Below, one piece after another: positions 28,607 to 35,644 of a DNA stretch of 64,000 bases (the stretch's first letter is position 1; each line of letters starts with the position of its first letter). The notes below the pieces were generated by a model. It was not told where the DNA came from. It saw nothing but the letters and a program-made list of their open reading frames with translations, and made no database searches. A program made the translations under genes and the position numbers. This DNA comes from CAWIVH01 sp963839475 (GTDB taxonomy: Bacteria; Acidobacteriota; UBA6911), in the NCBI GenBank assembly GCA_963839475.1, contig CAWIVH010000021.1, positions 1 through 64,000 on the forward strand, in the 5' to 3' direction.

Positions 28607-29350
28607 ATGAAAATCAGTGACATTTTTGGTTCACAAAATCGTGAGAGCGAGCGGCTTGCCGGGGAACTGGCAAAGCACATGGCGAAAATGCCCGCAATGC
28701 AGAAGGAATTCGACGCGCTTGACGCCGAATGTATCGACCTGGCTTTAAAGTACCGGGCCGCAGCGGATGCTCAGTCTCCCTCGGCATTCGAAATTGAGGC
28801 CGCCTTGAAGCGCAAAAGGTGCGACCGCGATTCTGTAAAAGTTCGTTTCGCGACTGAGCGCGACCGGCTGCGCCGGGAAATCGAAGGCCTGACAGGGGAA
28901 ACCATTCGGCAATTCCACTTGGATTGCCTGGAGCGCGTGGAAGGGCTTGTGCGCCTTTATCGGTTCAATCGCGACGAAAAGTATTTTGACATTTCGAACG
29001 AAAAGCGGTCCGTCAAAATTAGCCACAATTCCGCAGCCCTGGCCGACGCCAAGCAAAAGATTTTCGCGGCGATTCAACAGATTAGGGATATGAGATACAG
29101 GCCGCTGGCGGAAATCGAAAAGAAGATTTCCGAATTCAAAAAGGCATTCGAAGGTTTTGAATTCGATTCGCTGGAAACCGTAATTGTTAGCGAGCAAACC
29201 GCCAACGATATGAAGCCGCATGAGCCTGACAACTCGCCATTGCCTACGGCAATCCGAATACCTGGGTCCGGCGAAACATTCGTTTTGGGCGAATCTCAAG
29301 CGGATCGCCTTGGCCGGAAGCTGGCAAAAATGCGGCAGGATTTGGCATAG
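28607..29350 (+). CDS. Coiled-coil hypothetical protein
   Basis: 247 residues, mostly charged helices (residues 10-200) with heptad-like stretches such as EIEAALKRKRCDRDSVKVRF and AEIEKKISEFKKAFEGFEF. No membrane segment, signal peptide or enzyme motif. The C-terminus repeats DRLGRKLAKM-type helices. Not recognised. Its position in satellites or phages is often taken by scaffold-, capsid-size- or interference-type proteins, but nothing in the sequence proves such a role. Confidence 0.55.
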   Translation: MKISDIFGSQNRESERLAGELAKHMAKMPAMQKEFDALDAECIDLALKYRAAADAQSPSAFEIEAALKRKRCDRDSVKVRFATERDRLRREIEGLTGETIRQFHLDCLERVEGLVRLYRFNRDEKYFDISNEKRSVKISHNSAALADAKQKIFAAIQQIRDMRYRPLAEIEKKISEFKKAFEGFEFDSLETVIVSEQTANDMKPHEPDNSPLPTAIRIPGSGETFVLGESQADRLGRKLAKMRQDLA

Positions 29351-29360
29351 GAGGCCACAC

Positions 29361-29591
29361 ATGAAACCGGACAAATGCCATTCTGAGTGCAAACCCATAA
29401 ACGCCTTTTATCACGGCAAGCAGCTTGTGGAGGCCACAGATGACTCCGGGCTTTATGCGCGGGGGCAGATGCACCTTCCCTGCGGGCTTCCGGGCTGCAA
29501 AGCCTCGATCCTTTGTGAGCACCTGCGGCTTGAACGCGAAATTGCTGAGCTGCGATTGAAAGTTAAACAGGGGCGGCGGTATGAAAAATAA
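29361..29591 (+). CDS. Small cysteine-rich protein (76 residues)
   Basis: ATG 29361 with AGGAGG upstream. The Cys pattern KCHSEC, LPCGLPGC, LCEH plus His suggests one or two zinc sites, and the C-terminal third is a basic helix (LEREIAELRLKVKQG). Overlaps the next gene by 11 bases. Family unknown; possibly nucleic-acid binding. Confidence 0.5.
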   Translation: MKPDKCHSECKPINAFYHGKQLVEATDDSGLYARGQMHLPCGLPGCKASILCEHLRLEREIAELRLKVKQGRRYEK

Positions 29592-29841
29592 ACCGCGCCA
29601 TTCAACCAGACCGACCGATCCGGGGACCTGCGATGAGTGCCGGCCGACTCGGCTGCCAGCGGCGAAGGGACTCCCCGTCATGATTTCGTTGCGCGAGGGA
29701 AGGTTTCCCCTGGGGACATACCACCCGGTTTGTTCCGACTGCCCGTCAAGTGTGCCGCGATTCCTGAAGCGGAAGCGCCGGGCGGCGACTTTGCGCGACA
29801 AGGAGCGTAATCGCCGGGTGGTCGTGAAACTCCACGCGTAA
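29581..29841 (+). CDS. Small zinc-ribbon-like basic protein (86 residues)
   Basis: ATG 29581 overlaps the previous gene. Contains CDEC and CSDC, spaced as a four-Cys zinc ribbon, and a very basic C-terminus (RFLKRKRRAATLRDKERNRR). Likely a zinc-binding nucleic-acid-associated protein; no named family recognised. Confidence 0.45.
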   Translation: MKNKPRHSTRPTDPGTCDECRPTRLPAAKGLPVMISLREGRFPLGTYHPVCSDCPSSVPRFLKRKRRAATLRDKERNRRVVVKLHA

Positions 29842-29846
29842 TTTTC

Positions 29847-29909
29847 GCGTCCGAGTCGTTCCCCTTTCCGATTCGGACGCCGGCAGGCCGTCGGCCGGGG
29901 CGGCCTGCC
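29847..29909 (+). terminator. Two consecutive hairpins after the small-gene run
   Basis: GCGTCCGA pairs with TCGGACGC (29847-29854/29873-29880), then GGCAGGCC pairs with GGCCTGCC (29882-29889/29902-29909). They follow the stop of the zinc-ribbon gene and start a 350-base gap (29842-30189) that otherwise shows only a GTCTACGCGTAGAC palindrome near 30120. A T-tract (GGGGTTTT) lies 16 bases on. Probable end of the long transcript. Confidence 0.45.
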
Positions 29910-30189
29910 CCCTGGAAGGGGGGTTTTAATGTTCCGGCTGCGCTCCAGAGAGGCGCAAACCGGATCAGAATCGAAAAGGCATACCAGAGTATGGCTGGCA
30001 GCATGATCGTTGATTCTGGGCTGAAAAAGTGCCGCGCTGGATGCCTTAAAGCGGATTCTGGCGCGGCATAGGGCGGACAAATGGGGGTAAACGGCTGACT
30101 TGTAAACCTGTAAACGCGTCTACGCGTAGACGATGGCAAAAATGAAATCATTGTTTTTTTCTTGAAATGTGGGCGGCAACGGGTGCAGG

Positions 30190-30276
30190 ATGAAGGAACA
30201 ATTAAACGGAGCGGCCCCGCAAAGCGATGAAAGCGCCTTGCGGGGCCTACCAAAAGAACCTAACAGGAGGTCCTGA
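30190..30276 (+). CDS. 28-codon leader ORF
   Basis: ATG behind GGGTGCAGG opens a 28-residue frame (starts MKEQLNGAAPQSDES). Its TGA overlaps the ATG of the next gene, and the ribosome site of that gene (AGGAGG) lies inside it, so it may couple or attenuate translation. GCCCCGCAA...TTGCGGGGC inside it can form a hairpin. Confidence 0.35.
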   Translation: MKEQLNGAAPQSDESALRGLPKEPNRRS

Positions 30277-30557
30277 TGGCTATTCCTATTTTAAACAAAA
30301 CCACCCCCGAAACCACCTCAAAAATCGAAGATACAGTATTCGCCATTGCTCTTTGCCGCGTGAACGTTGGAAGCCTCGCTGACCAACTTGGCGCGCTTAG
30401 GGAAATCGCGGCGCTGGTTGAGTCCGTAAAACGCGAAAATCGAGTCAGTCTCTCCAACATAATCTCTGGCGTTTTAGAATTGCTGGAAAGCCGGCTTGAG
30501 GAACTGGCGAACCGGCTCGAAGAAATTGAGCGCATGATAACCGCCTCCGCAGCATAA
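30276..30557 (+). CDS. Helical hypothetical protein (93 residues)
   Basis: ATG 30276 behind AGGAGG. All-helical, acidic C-terminal half with Leu/Glu heptads (VLELLESRLEELANRLEEIE). No signal peptide or known domain. It is co-transcribed with the TadE-like gene 9 bases downstream. Confidence 0.55.
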   Translation: MAIPILNKTTPETTSKIEDTVFAIALCRVNVGSLADQLGALREIAALVESVKRENRVSLSNIISGVLELLESRLEELANRLEEIERMITASAA

Positions 30558-30566
30558 GGAGGCGCC

Positions 30567-30962
30567 ATGAAATCGAATATTTTCCAAGGCGGCGAAGGCG
30601 GCCAGGCCATAGTTGAGGCCGCGCTTCTGCTTCCGCTTTTCACGCTTCTTTTTTTGACCATGTTAAACCTTGGCCTCGGCGTTCTGGACAAGCAGATCAT
30701 TCAAGCAGCGGCAAGCGAGGCCGCCAGGTACGCCACTATGGCGGTTCCAGAAGGTGACCCCCGGCCGAGCCTGGCCGCCGTTGAGGCTGAGGCCGTGGCC
30801 GGCTGCGCTGGGGCCATACTGGCCCGAAATCCAGCCGTTACCGTTTACAATAGTGGATTAAGCAGAGGCGACCTGCTTACTGTCACGATTAGCGCCGATG
30901 AAAATTGGATTTCGTTCCCTGCTGGATCGATTTCCGCGACGGCGCGGGCGCGTTACCAGTGA
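30567..30962 (+). CDS. TadE-like pilus assembly protein
   Basis: 131 residues. Residues 10-60 are a classic TadE domain: GGQAIVEAALLLPLFTLLF followed by a hydrophobic helix, then AAASEAARYA; the Glu of IVEAAL is the conserved residue after the prepilin-peptidase-type cleavage site. The C-terminal part is a small beta domain ending VSIS/SATARARYQ-like strands. TadE proteins are pseudopilins of Flp/tad pili, normally in large tad clusters. Here it is alone in a mobile element, so it may be cargo that alters the host surface. Intact and with a plausible start. Confidence 0.75.
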   Translation: MKSNIFQGGEGGQAIVEAALLLPLFTLLFLTMLNLGLGVLDKQIIQAAASEAARYATMAVPEGDPRPSLAAVEAEAVAGCAGAILARNPAVTVYNSGLSRGDLLTVTISADENWISFPAGSISATARARYQ

Positions 30963-31021
30963 AGCAATAGGCAAATCGAGGCCCTGGGCGGGCGCGTCCA
31001 GGGCCTCTGAGGGGGGAAATC

Positions 31022-32182
31022 ATGGCAAGAAAAGGCGATGGAGTTTACAAGCGGGGTGACACCTGGCGACTCGATTGCATCATCAATGGCCGGAGATACA
31101 TCCGCACGCTCGGCAGGAAAATAAAAAGATCGGCGGCACTTGATATTGCGACAATAAAACGAAGTGAGATAGTAAAGGGAATAGCCGGGGCCGGAGAGGC
31201 GAAAAAAGATTTCGACTTTAGTGATGCCGTGAAGATGTATTCCGATTGGGTGGAGGCAAACAAGGCCGAAAGTACCCAACGGACATACAAGCAGCAGCTG
31301 GACAATCTCAAGACGGAATTCGGCAGCCTCAAGTTGTCTCAGATCACAGCCTTTGCTGTCGAGGGATACAAGCGCAGGCGGGCAAAGGACGATGCGCCGG
31401 TTTGCGCCAACCGGGAAGTGGAACGGCTGCGGGCGGTATTCAATTGGATGGCAAAATATGCCAAATACAAGGGTGAGAATCCGGCGTCAAAATTCGAAAA
31501 GATCAAAGAATCAAAAGGGAAGGATCGCATCCTGAGTCTTGAGGAAGAGGATGGTTTGCTGGCTCATGCCAGTGAGCCGGTGCGTTCGCTTATCGTTATC
31601 GGTCTGAATTGTGGAATCCGGGTGAAGCGGGAAGGGCTAACCCTGGAATGGGAAAGCATAAACTTCAAGGATCGGACCCTGACAGTGGAGGCCGCCTTTG
31701 CCAAAAACCACGAGATGCGGGAGATCCCGCTCAATTCTGTGGCCCTGGAGGTACTGCGGCGCCTGAAGTCCACAACTCCGGGCCCTTGGGTGTTTATGAC
31801 TCGGGGCAAGAGGAAGGGCGGACCCTGGCGGAAGCTGAAAAACTTCAGAACGGCATTTGAAACTGCGCGCCGAAATGCTAAATTGTCCGACGATATAACG
31901 CCGCACTCATTGCGGCACACCTGGGCCAGCCGGCTGGGCATGGCCGGGGTATCTACCAAGACCCTGATGGAATTGGGCGGCTGGAGCGATCCAAAAATGG
32001 TAGTGAGGTATCAGCACACTTCCAAAGTTCACCGGCAGGATGCGGTGGAATTGCTTGTCAGGAATTCCCCGCCATCTACCACACCTGCCCCCATTTTGAC
32101 CGAGAATGACGGTTCCGCTAAGTTATTGACAAATAAACAGTGTGCGCCTGTAGCTCAGTTGGATAGAGCAGCAGTTTCCTAA
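31022..32182 (+). CDS. int: Tyrosine recombinase integrase of the element
   Basis: 386 residues. N-terminal arm-binding-like region (1-60), SAM-like core-binding domain (about 65-165) and catalytic domain with Arg200 (NCGIR), Lys228, His295-x-x-Arg298 (HSLRHTW), Trp321 (GGW, in place of the second His) and nucleophile Tyr330 (VVRYQHTS). It catalyses integration into and excision from tRNA-Arg. The reading frame continues 13 codons into the tRNA gene, ending in the TAA of the anticodon loop (tail CAPVAQLDRAAVS), so the attachment core encodes the C-terminus. A promoter for the tRNA also lies in its 3' end. Confidence 0.92.
   Translation: MARKGDGVYKRGDTWRLDCIINGRRYIRTLGRKIKRSAALDIATIKRSEIVKGIAGAGEAKKDFDFSDAVKMYSDWVEANKAESTQRTYKQQLDNLKTEFGSLKLSQITAFAVEGYKRRRAKDDAPVCANREVERLRAVFNWMAKYAKYKGENPASKFEKIKESKGKDRILSLEEEDGLLAHASEPVRSLIVIGLNCGIRVKREGLTLEWESINFKDRTLTVEAAFAKNHEMREIPLNSVALEVLRRLKSTTPGPWVFMTRGKRKGGPWRKLKNFRTAFETARRNAKLSDDITPHSLRHTWASRLGMAGVSTKTLMELGGWSDPKMVVRYQHTSKVHRQDAVELLVRNSPPSTTPAPILTENDGSAKLLTNKQCAPVAQLDRAAVS
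32064..32085 (+). repeat. 22-bp direct repeat near right end (candidate integrase arm-type site)
   Basis: Exact copy of 23212-23233, 53 bases before the attR core, inside the 3' end of the integrase gene (codes SPPSTTP). See the left copy for interpretation. Confidence 0.5.
32096..32124 (+). promoter_or_regulatory. Candidate promoter for tRNA-Arg supplied by the element
   Basis: TTGACC (32096-32101), 17-base spacer, TAAGTT (32119-32124), placing the start near 32131, 13 bases before the mature tRNA. It lies in the coding region of the integrase. Since integration cut the tRNA from its native upstream DNA, some such promoter is needed. A TTGACA at 32126 is too close to the tRNA to serve as its -35. 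Confidence 0.4.
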
Positions 32183-32183
32183 A
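32139..32183 (+). repeat. Right attachment site (attR), within tRNA-Arg
   Basis: 45-bp identity with 23050-23094. It spans the D arm, the 5' half of the anticodon stem and the anticodon loop. The crossover is probably in or near the anticodon loop TTCCTAA, flanked by the inverted arms of the anticodon stem. Confidence 0.9.
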
Positions 32184-32220
32184 CTGTTGGCCGGGTGTTC
32201 AAGTCACCCCAGGCGCACCA
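32144..32220 (+). tRNA. tRNA-Arg (anticodon CCT)
   Basis: 77 bases with a complete cloverleaf: acceptor GCGCCTG/CAGGCGC, D arm GCTC/GAGC, anticodon stem GCAGT/ACTGT with loop TTCCTAA (anticodon CCT, reads AGG), T arm GGGTG/CACCC with loop TTCAAGT, and encoded CCA. The 5' half is the copy brought by the integrated element; the 3' half is the original chromosomal end. Confidence 0.97.
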
Positions 32221-32240
32221 TAAATCTCTGCATAAAAGCA

Positions 32241-32343
32241 ATTTGTCATTGATCATTTTTCATTGGTCATTTGCCATTTGACGACTTGAGACTGGCTGGC
32301 TTCAATGACCAATGGTTAATGACAAATGAGAAATGACAAATAA
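32241..32343. repeat. Imperfect long inverted repeat of GTCATT words
   Basis: ATTTGTCATT (32241) and CATTGGTCATT (32261-32271) face AATGACCAATG (32304-32314), AATGACAAAT (32318-32327) and another AATGACAAA (32332-32340). It lies between the tRNA and the 3' end of fabH (both converge here), so a bidirectional transcription-stop role is possible. The same words occur near 1105-1135 and 1515-1550. Confidence 0.55.
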
Positions 32344-32352
32344 AACGCAGGA

Positions 32353-33417
32353 TCATACCCGGATGAGAACAGCCCCCCAGTTCATGCCGGCTCCAAAGGC
32401 CACCATCAAAACCAGGGCTCCCGGGGCGATCCTTCCTTCCGCCGCCGCCTCCTGCCACAACAGCGGTATCGTCGCCGCCGTAGTGTTGCCGTATTTGTGA
32501 ATGTTATGGATTACCTTTTGATCCGGAAGTCCTAATGATTTCTGGACATATTCATTGATGCGCTTGTTCGCCTGATGCATCAGGACCAAGGATAAATCGT
32601 CTGTCGAATAGTTGTTTCTTTCCAGAATTTTGCGCGCCACTTCCGCCATCCGGGTCGTTGCAGATTTGAACACGTAACGCCCGTCCATGACCGGTATGTG
32701 TTCTCCCTTGCTCAACTGCGCAGAATCGACGTAGGGCCGGTGCCTGAACCCAACGCCCGGCACGAAGAGCTTGTCATAGTCGGTCCCGTCGGTGTGGAGA
32801 AGGGAGTCGATGATGCCCGAGTTGCCGTTTTCCGAGGCCTTGACGATGACGGCTGCGCCGGCGTCCCCGAACAGGACGGTGAGGTGGCGGAAGCGCGAAT
32901 TCCACTCATATTCCTGGGCAGTCGGAGGTATGTCGGACCGTCCAAAAACGTACTCAAAATTTTGAACCGTCCAGGGCATGAATCCGATGTGGCTTTCGGC
33001 CCCGATGACCAGAACGGTCCTGGCCATTCCCGATCGGATGTGTGCGTCCGCCAGCCGTAGCCCGTAAAGGAAGCCGGCGCATTGCTGGCGGATGTCGAAG
33101 GCTGCAATCCCTTTCAGCCCCAGCCGGGATTGCAGCAGTCCCCCGCATCCTGGAAAATAATGATCCGGGGTCATGGTCGCGAAGACGATCAGGTCGATTT
33201 CCTCGCGGGCGATCGCGGCGGATTCGATGGCTTTGAGGGACGCTTCATAGGCCAAGTCGGTGGTTGTGGTCCCGGGATCGGCAAAATGGCGGGTCTCGAC
33301 ACCGCTTCTTTCACGAATCCAATCATCGGAGGTGTCCATGATGCGCGATAGCATGGCATTGGTGACACATGCTGCCGGAACATACATTCCGCTGCCCGCA
33401 ATAACCGACCTGACCAT
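32353..33417 (-). CDS. fabH: Beta-ketoacyl-ACP synthase III (FabH family)
   Basis: 354 residues of the thiolase-fold KAS III family, which starts fatty acid synthesis by condensing acetyl-CoA (or another acyl-CoA) with malonyl-ACP. The catalytic triad is present: Cys113 in RQQCAGFLYG, His281 in LMHQANKRI, Asn311 in KYGNTTAATIP; the glycine-rich end reads MVAFGAGMNWGAVLI. It is somewhat longer than E. coli FabH (317), with insertions near 150-175, so a related role (secondary acyl starter, olefin or polyketide synthesis) is possible. It stands alone, away from the plsX-fabD-acpP-fabF run 2 kb further on and on the other strand. Confidence 0.88.
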   Translation of the reverse strand: MVRSVIAGSGMYVPAACVTNAMLSRIMDTSDDWIRERSGVETRHFADPGTTTTDLAYEASLKAIESAAIAREEIDLIVFATMTPDHYFPGCGGLLQSRLGLKGIAAFDIRQQCAGFLYGLRLADAHIRSGMARTVLVIGAESHIGFMPWTVQNFEYVFGRSDIPPTAQEYEWNSRFRHLTVLFGDAGAAVIVKASENGNSGIIDSLLHTDGTDYDKLFVPGVGFRHRPYVDSAQLSKGEHIPVMDGRYVFKSATTRMAEVARKILERNNYSTDDLSLVLMHQANKRINEYVQKSLGLPDQKVIHNIHKYGNTTAATIPLLWQEAAAEGRIAPGALVLMVAFGAGMNWGAVLIRV

Positions 33418-33734
33418 CTATCCTCCGGTGCCGCAGAGAAATTCGCCTGGAATCAGCGCCATCCAACACACGGCGCCGCCTGATTCCGCGACGGCAGCGA
33501 TGATTCTCCGCCGGGAACAGAGCCGCTGCATTCTAGCATGGCGAGGTTCCCGCAGGGCCGGATTGTGATTTTCGGTCGAATCTGTTTCGCCGGCCGAGGC
33601 GAGCGGGAATCGTGCTGGAAGGATCCCAAAAATGAAGCCGCGGGATGAAAAGAATCGGTGATTGCCTATGATCTTAATGTATGCTATTTTTCTTCGCTCT
33701 TATTTTCAGGATTTCATGAAGAGAGGATAGGATT

Positions 33735-34544
33735 GTGGGCACTACAAAGCTGACGCGTAAGGAGATTCTTGCCGAGGACCCGGTTCACGAGGCCCTGATT
33801 CACATCATTGAGTTTCTCCGAAACAACGGCAAAAACATCGCTCTGGGCATTTTAAGCGCGGGGCTTTTGGCTGTCGGAATCTATTTCGGGATACAGTATC
33901 TCGAATCCCGGGACATGGTCGCCCAGCAACAATTGACACGGGGGATCGACTTTTTTCATGCGCGGATAGATCCAGGTGCTCTGGATGATCCTTACGGAAA
34001 GGGGCCGACGCCCTTCTTCCGTACTGATGCCGCAAAGCTTCAGGCGGCGAGCAAGGAATTCTCGAGTCTGATTTCCAAGTATGGCTCGTCAAAACTGGCG
34101 GTGACGGCCAAATATTACCTCGGGCTTTCCCAGTTCCAGCTGGGTCAGGATAAAGAAGCGGTTCAGTCGCTGGAAGCCGTCCGCAACAATACAAAGGACC
34201 GCACCCTGAGTTATCTCGCCAAGAAAGTACTGGCGAGCTATTACCTGGATACGAAAAACCTGAAGGGCGCTGCTGAACTGCTGAACGGCATGATCCAGGA
34301 TCCCCAGTGTGAACTGCCCAAAGAGGAACTCAAGCTCTCGCTGGCCAAAGTATATGATGCCGAAGGGAAGAGGGATGAAGCCATCAAGCTGCTGCGCCAG
34401 GCGAAAGATGATGCCGGACGAAGCGCGCTGCAGGGAATGCTGATCGCCGAGCTGGATCGGATGGAAGGGATCAAGTCTGCCAAGGGAGCGCCGGGCACCC
34501 AGTCTCCCTATGTCATCCGTCAGAGTGCCCAGGTTCCCAAATAA
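33735..34544 (+). CDS. TPR-repeat membrane-anchored protein (YfgM/BamD-like)
   Basis: 269 residues from GTG 33735 (GAGAGGATAGG upstream). A short cytosolic N-terminus (LTRKEILAEDPVHEAL), one membrane helix (about 38-58, IALGILSAGLLAVGIYFGIQ), then TPR-like helical repeats (KLAVTAKYYLGLSQFQLGQD, VLASYYLDTKNLKGAAELL, LAKVYDAEGKRDEAIKLL). This architecture matches YfgM-type periplasmic chaperone/translocon accessory proteins. Function by architecture only. A 317-base gap precedes it with no other gene seen. Confidence 0.75.
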   Translation: MGTTKLTRKEILAEDPVHEALIHIIEFLRNNGKNIALGILSAGLLAVGIYFGIQYLESRDMVAQQQLTRGIDFFHARIDPGALDDPYGKGPTPFFRTDAAKLQAASKEFSSLISKYGSSKLAVTAKYYLGLSQFQLGQDKEAVQSLEAVRNNTKDRTLSYLAKKVLASYYLDTKNLKGAAELLNGMIQDPQCELPKEELKLSLAKVYDAEGKRDEAIKLLRQAKDDAGRSALQGMLIAELDRMEGIKSAKGAPGTQSPYVIRQSAQVPK

Positions 34545-34680
34545 TCCGGGTGGAAGCTGGAGCCTGGCAGCGTGTCCGGGCCCATCGATCAATGGCGTAA
34601 ATCATTGTATTTTATTGGTCTTATCCTTGACAGCGGGCATTGGCCGCGGTATCGTGCACCCGCTTTAATCGGAGCGGTCC

Positions 34681-35211
34681 GTGTTTATCGAAATCGAAGA
34701 CTTAGGCCCTGAGCCGGTTCAGGTACGGCACGAGTACGCGGCCGACGCGCTGGGCTTCGATCACCCGGATGCTGCGCTCAGCGAACCCGTTCGCGTCGAG
34801 TTTACTCTGGTCCACCGGGAGCTCGAGTTGCACCTCCGCGGAAGCGTCGACACCGCTTTCCGCTATCAATGTTCACGTTGCCTGAAGGATTGTTCGCAAC
34901 CGATTTTCGCGCGTTTCGAGCTGGACTACATTCCCAACCCGAAAGACACGAAGCCGGAAGAGGAGATCTCCTTAAAATACGCGGACATGGTGATCGGCCA
35001 TTACGACGGCATCCGTTTCGATGTGGATTTGATGGTGCTGGAGCAGATCGAGCTTTCTCTGCCGATGAAATTTATCTGCAGCGAAGAATGTAAGGGTCTT
35101 TGCCAGCATTGCGGCGCCAATCTCAACGAAGGAACCTGCAATTGTTCCGAGCAATTGCCGGATTCGCGTCTGGCGGCGCTTTTGGAGTTTCGCAAAAAGC
35201 TTGAGCCATGA
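34681..35211 (+). CDS. yceD: YceD/DUF177 protein
   Basis: 176 residues, GTG start. Contains the conserved YQCSRCLKDCSQPI core and a C-terminal CSEECKGLCQHCGANLNEG...CNC cluster, both typical of the DUF177/YceD family, which almost always precedes rpmF and is needed for normal 23S rRNA accumulation in E. coli. Here it also lies 113 bases before rpmF. Zinc binding through the Cys pairs is likely. Confidence 0.9.
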   Translation: MFIEIEDLGPEPVQVRHEYAADALGFDHPDAALSEPVRVEFTLVHRELELHLRGSVDTAFRYQCSRCLKDCSQPIFARFELDYIPNPKDTKPEEEISLKYADMVIGHYDGIRFDVDLMVLEQIELSLPMKFICSEECKGLCQHCGANLNEGTCNCSEQLPDSRLAALLEFRKKLEP

Positions 35212-35324
35212 TGATTGCGGAAACCCCCTTCTTGGGTGGAATCGGGGGCTCGAATCAGGCAATTATCGGAGGGCTTGTTTGATTTTGATCAGGTCTTAAG
35301 AATACAGAGGGAGAGAAAAGTCTC

Positions 35325-35510
35325 ATGCCGAATCCAAAACGGAGACATTCCAAATCACGCCGGGGCAAACGGCGTGCCCATGATTTCCTCCAGGCAGTCA
35401 CGCCCGGAGTCTGCCCGCAGTGTCTGGAACCGAAGGCGCCGCATCAGGCCTGTCCGAAGTGCGGATATTATAAGGGCCGCCAGGTCATCGCAGGCGAAGA
35501 AGAGATCTAA
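35325..35510 (+). CDS. rpmF: Ribosomal protein bL32
   Basis: 61 residues starting MPNPKRRHSKSRRGKRRAHD, with the zinc-binding CPQC...CPKCGYYKGR end of bL32. Located between yceD and plsX as in most bacteria. GAGGGAGAG ribosome site. Part of the large ribosomal subunit. Confidence 0.97.
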   Translation: MPNPKRRHSKSRRGKRRAHDFLQAVTPGVCPQCLEPKAPHQACPKCGYYKGRQVIAGEEEI

Positions 35511-35644
35511 GCGTCTGTCCTGGAATTGCCAGGGATCGCGCGCATGGGGCCGGCAAGGCGCCCGGAACGCGGCCTCTCGAAATTCCTGGGTGGACTCCTG
35601 CGCTGCGCCGGTAATCCGGAGTGCCTCACGGTGATCGAAATCGC

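Larger units (their letters stand above)
23050..32183 (+). mobile_element. Integrative element in tRNA-Arg(CCT), phage-satellite-like
   Basis: Bounded by a 45-bp exact direct repeat of the tRNA 5' half (23050-23094 and 32139-32183). It carries a tyrosine integrase next to the right end and about fourteen rightward genes: a repeat array with small HTH-like frames, a DUF5659-like protein, an excisionase-like HTH protein, a primase/helicase, a terminase small subunit, small cysteine-rich proteins and a TadE-like protein. There are no capsid, tail, portal, large terminase, lysis, relaxase or type IV secretion genes, so it is neither a full prophage nor a conjugative element. Its size (9.1 kb) and gene set (integrase, excisionase, primase-helicase, TerS) resemble phage-inducible chromosomal islands. 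The satellite label is inference. Confidence 0.85.

Noticed and set aside
32126..32131. TTGACA as the -35 box of tRNA-Arg
   Set aside because: Only 12 bases before the mature tRNA 5' end, too close; the TTGACC/TAAGTT pair upstream fits better.
23050..32183. Complete prophage or conjugative element
   Set aside because: No capsid, portal, tail, lysis, large terminase, relaxase or type IV secretion genes.
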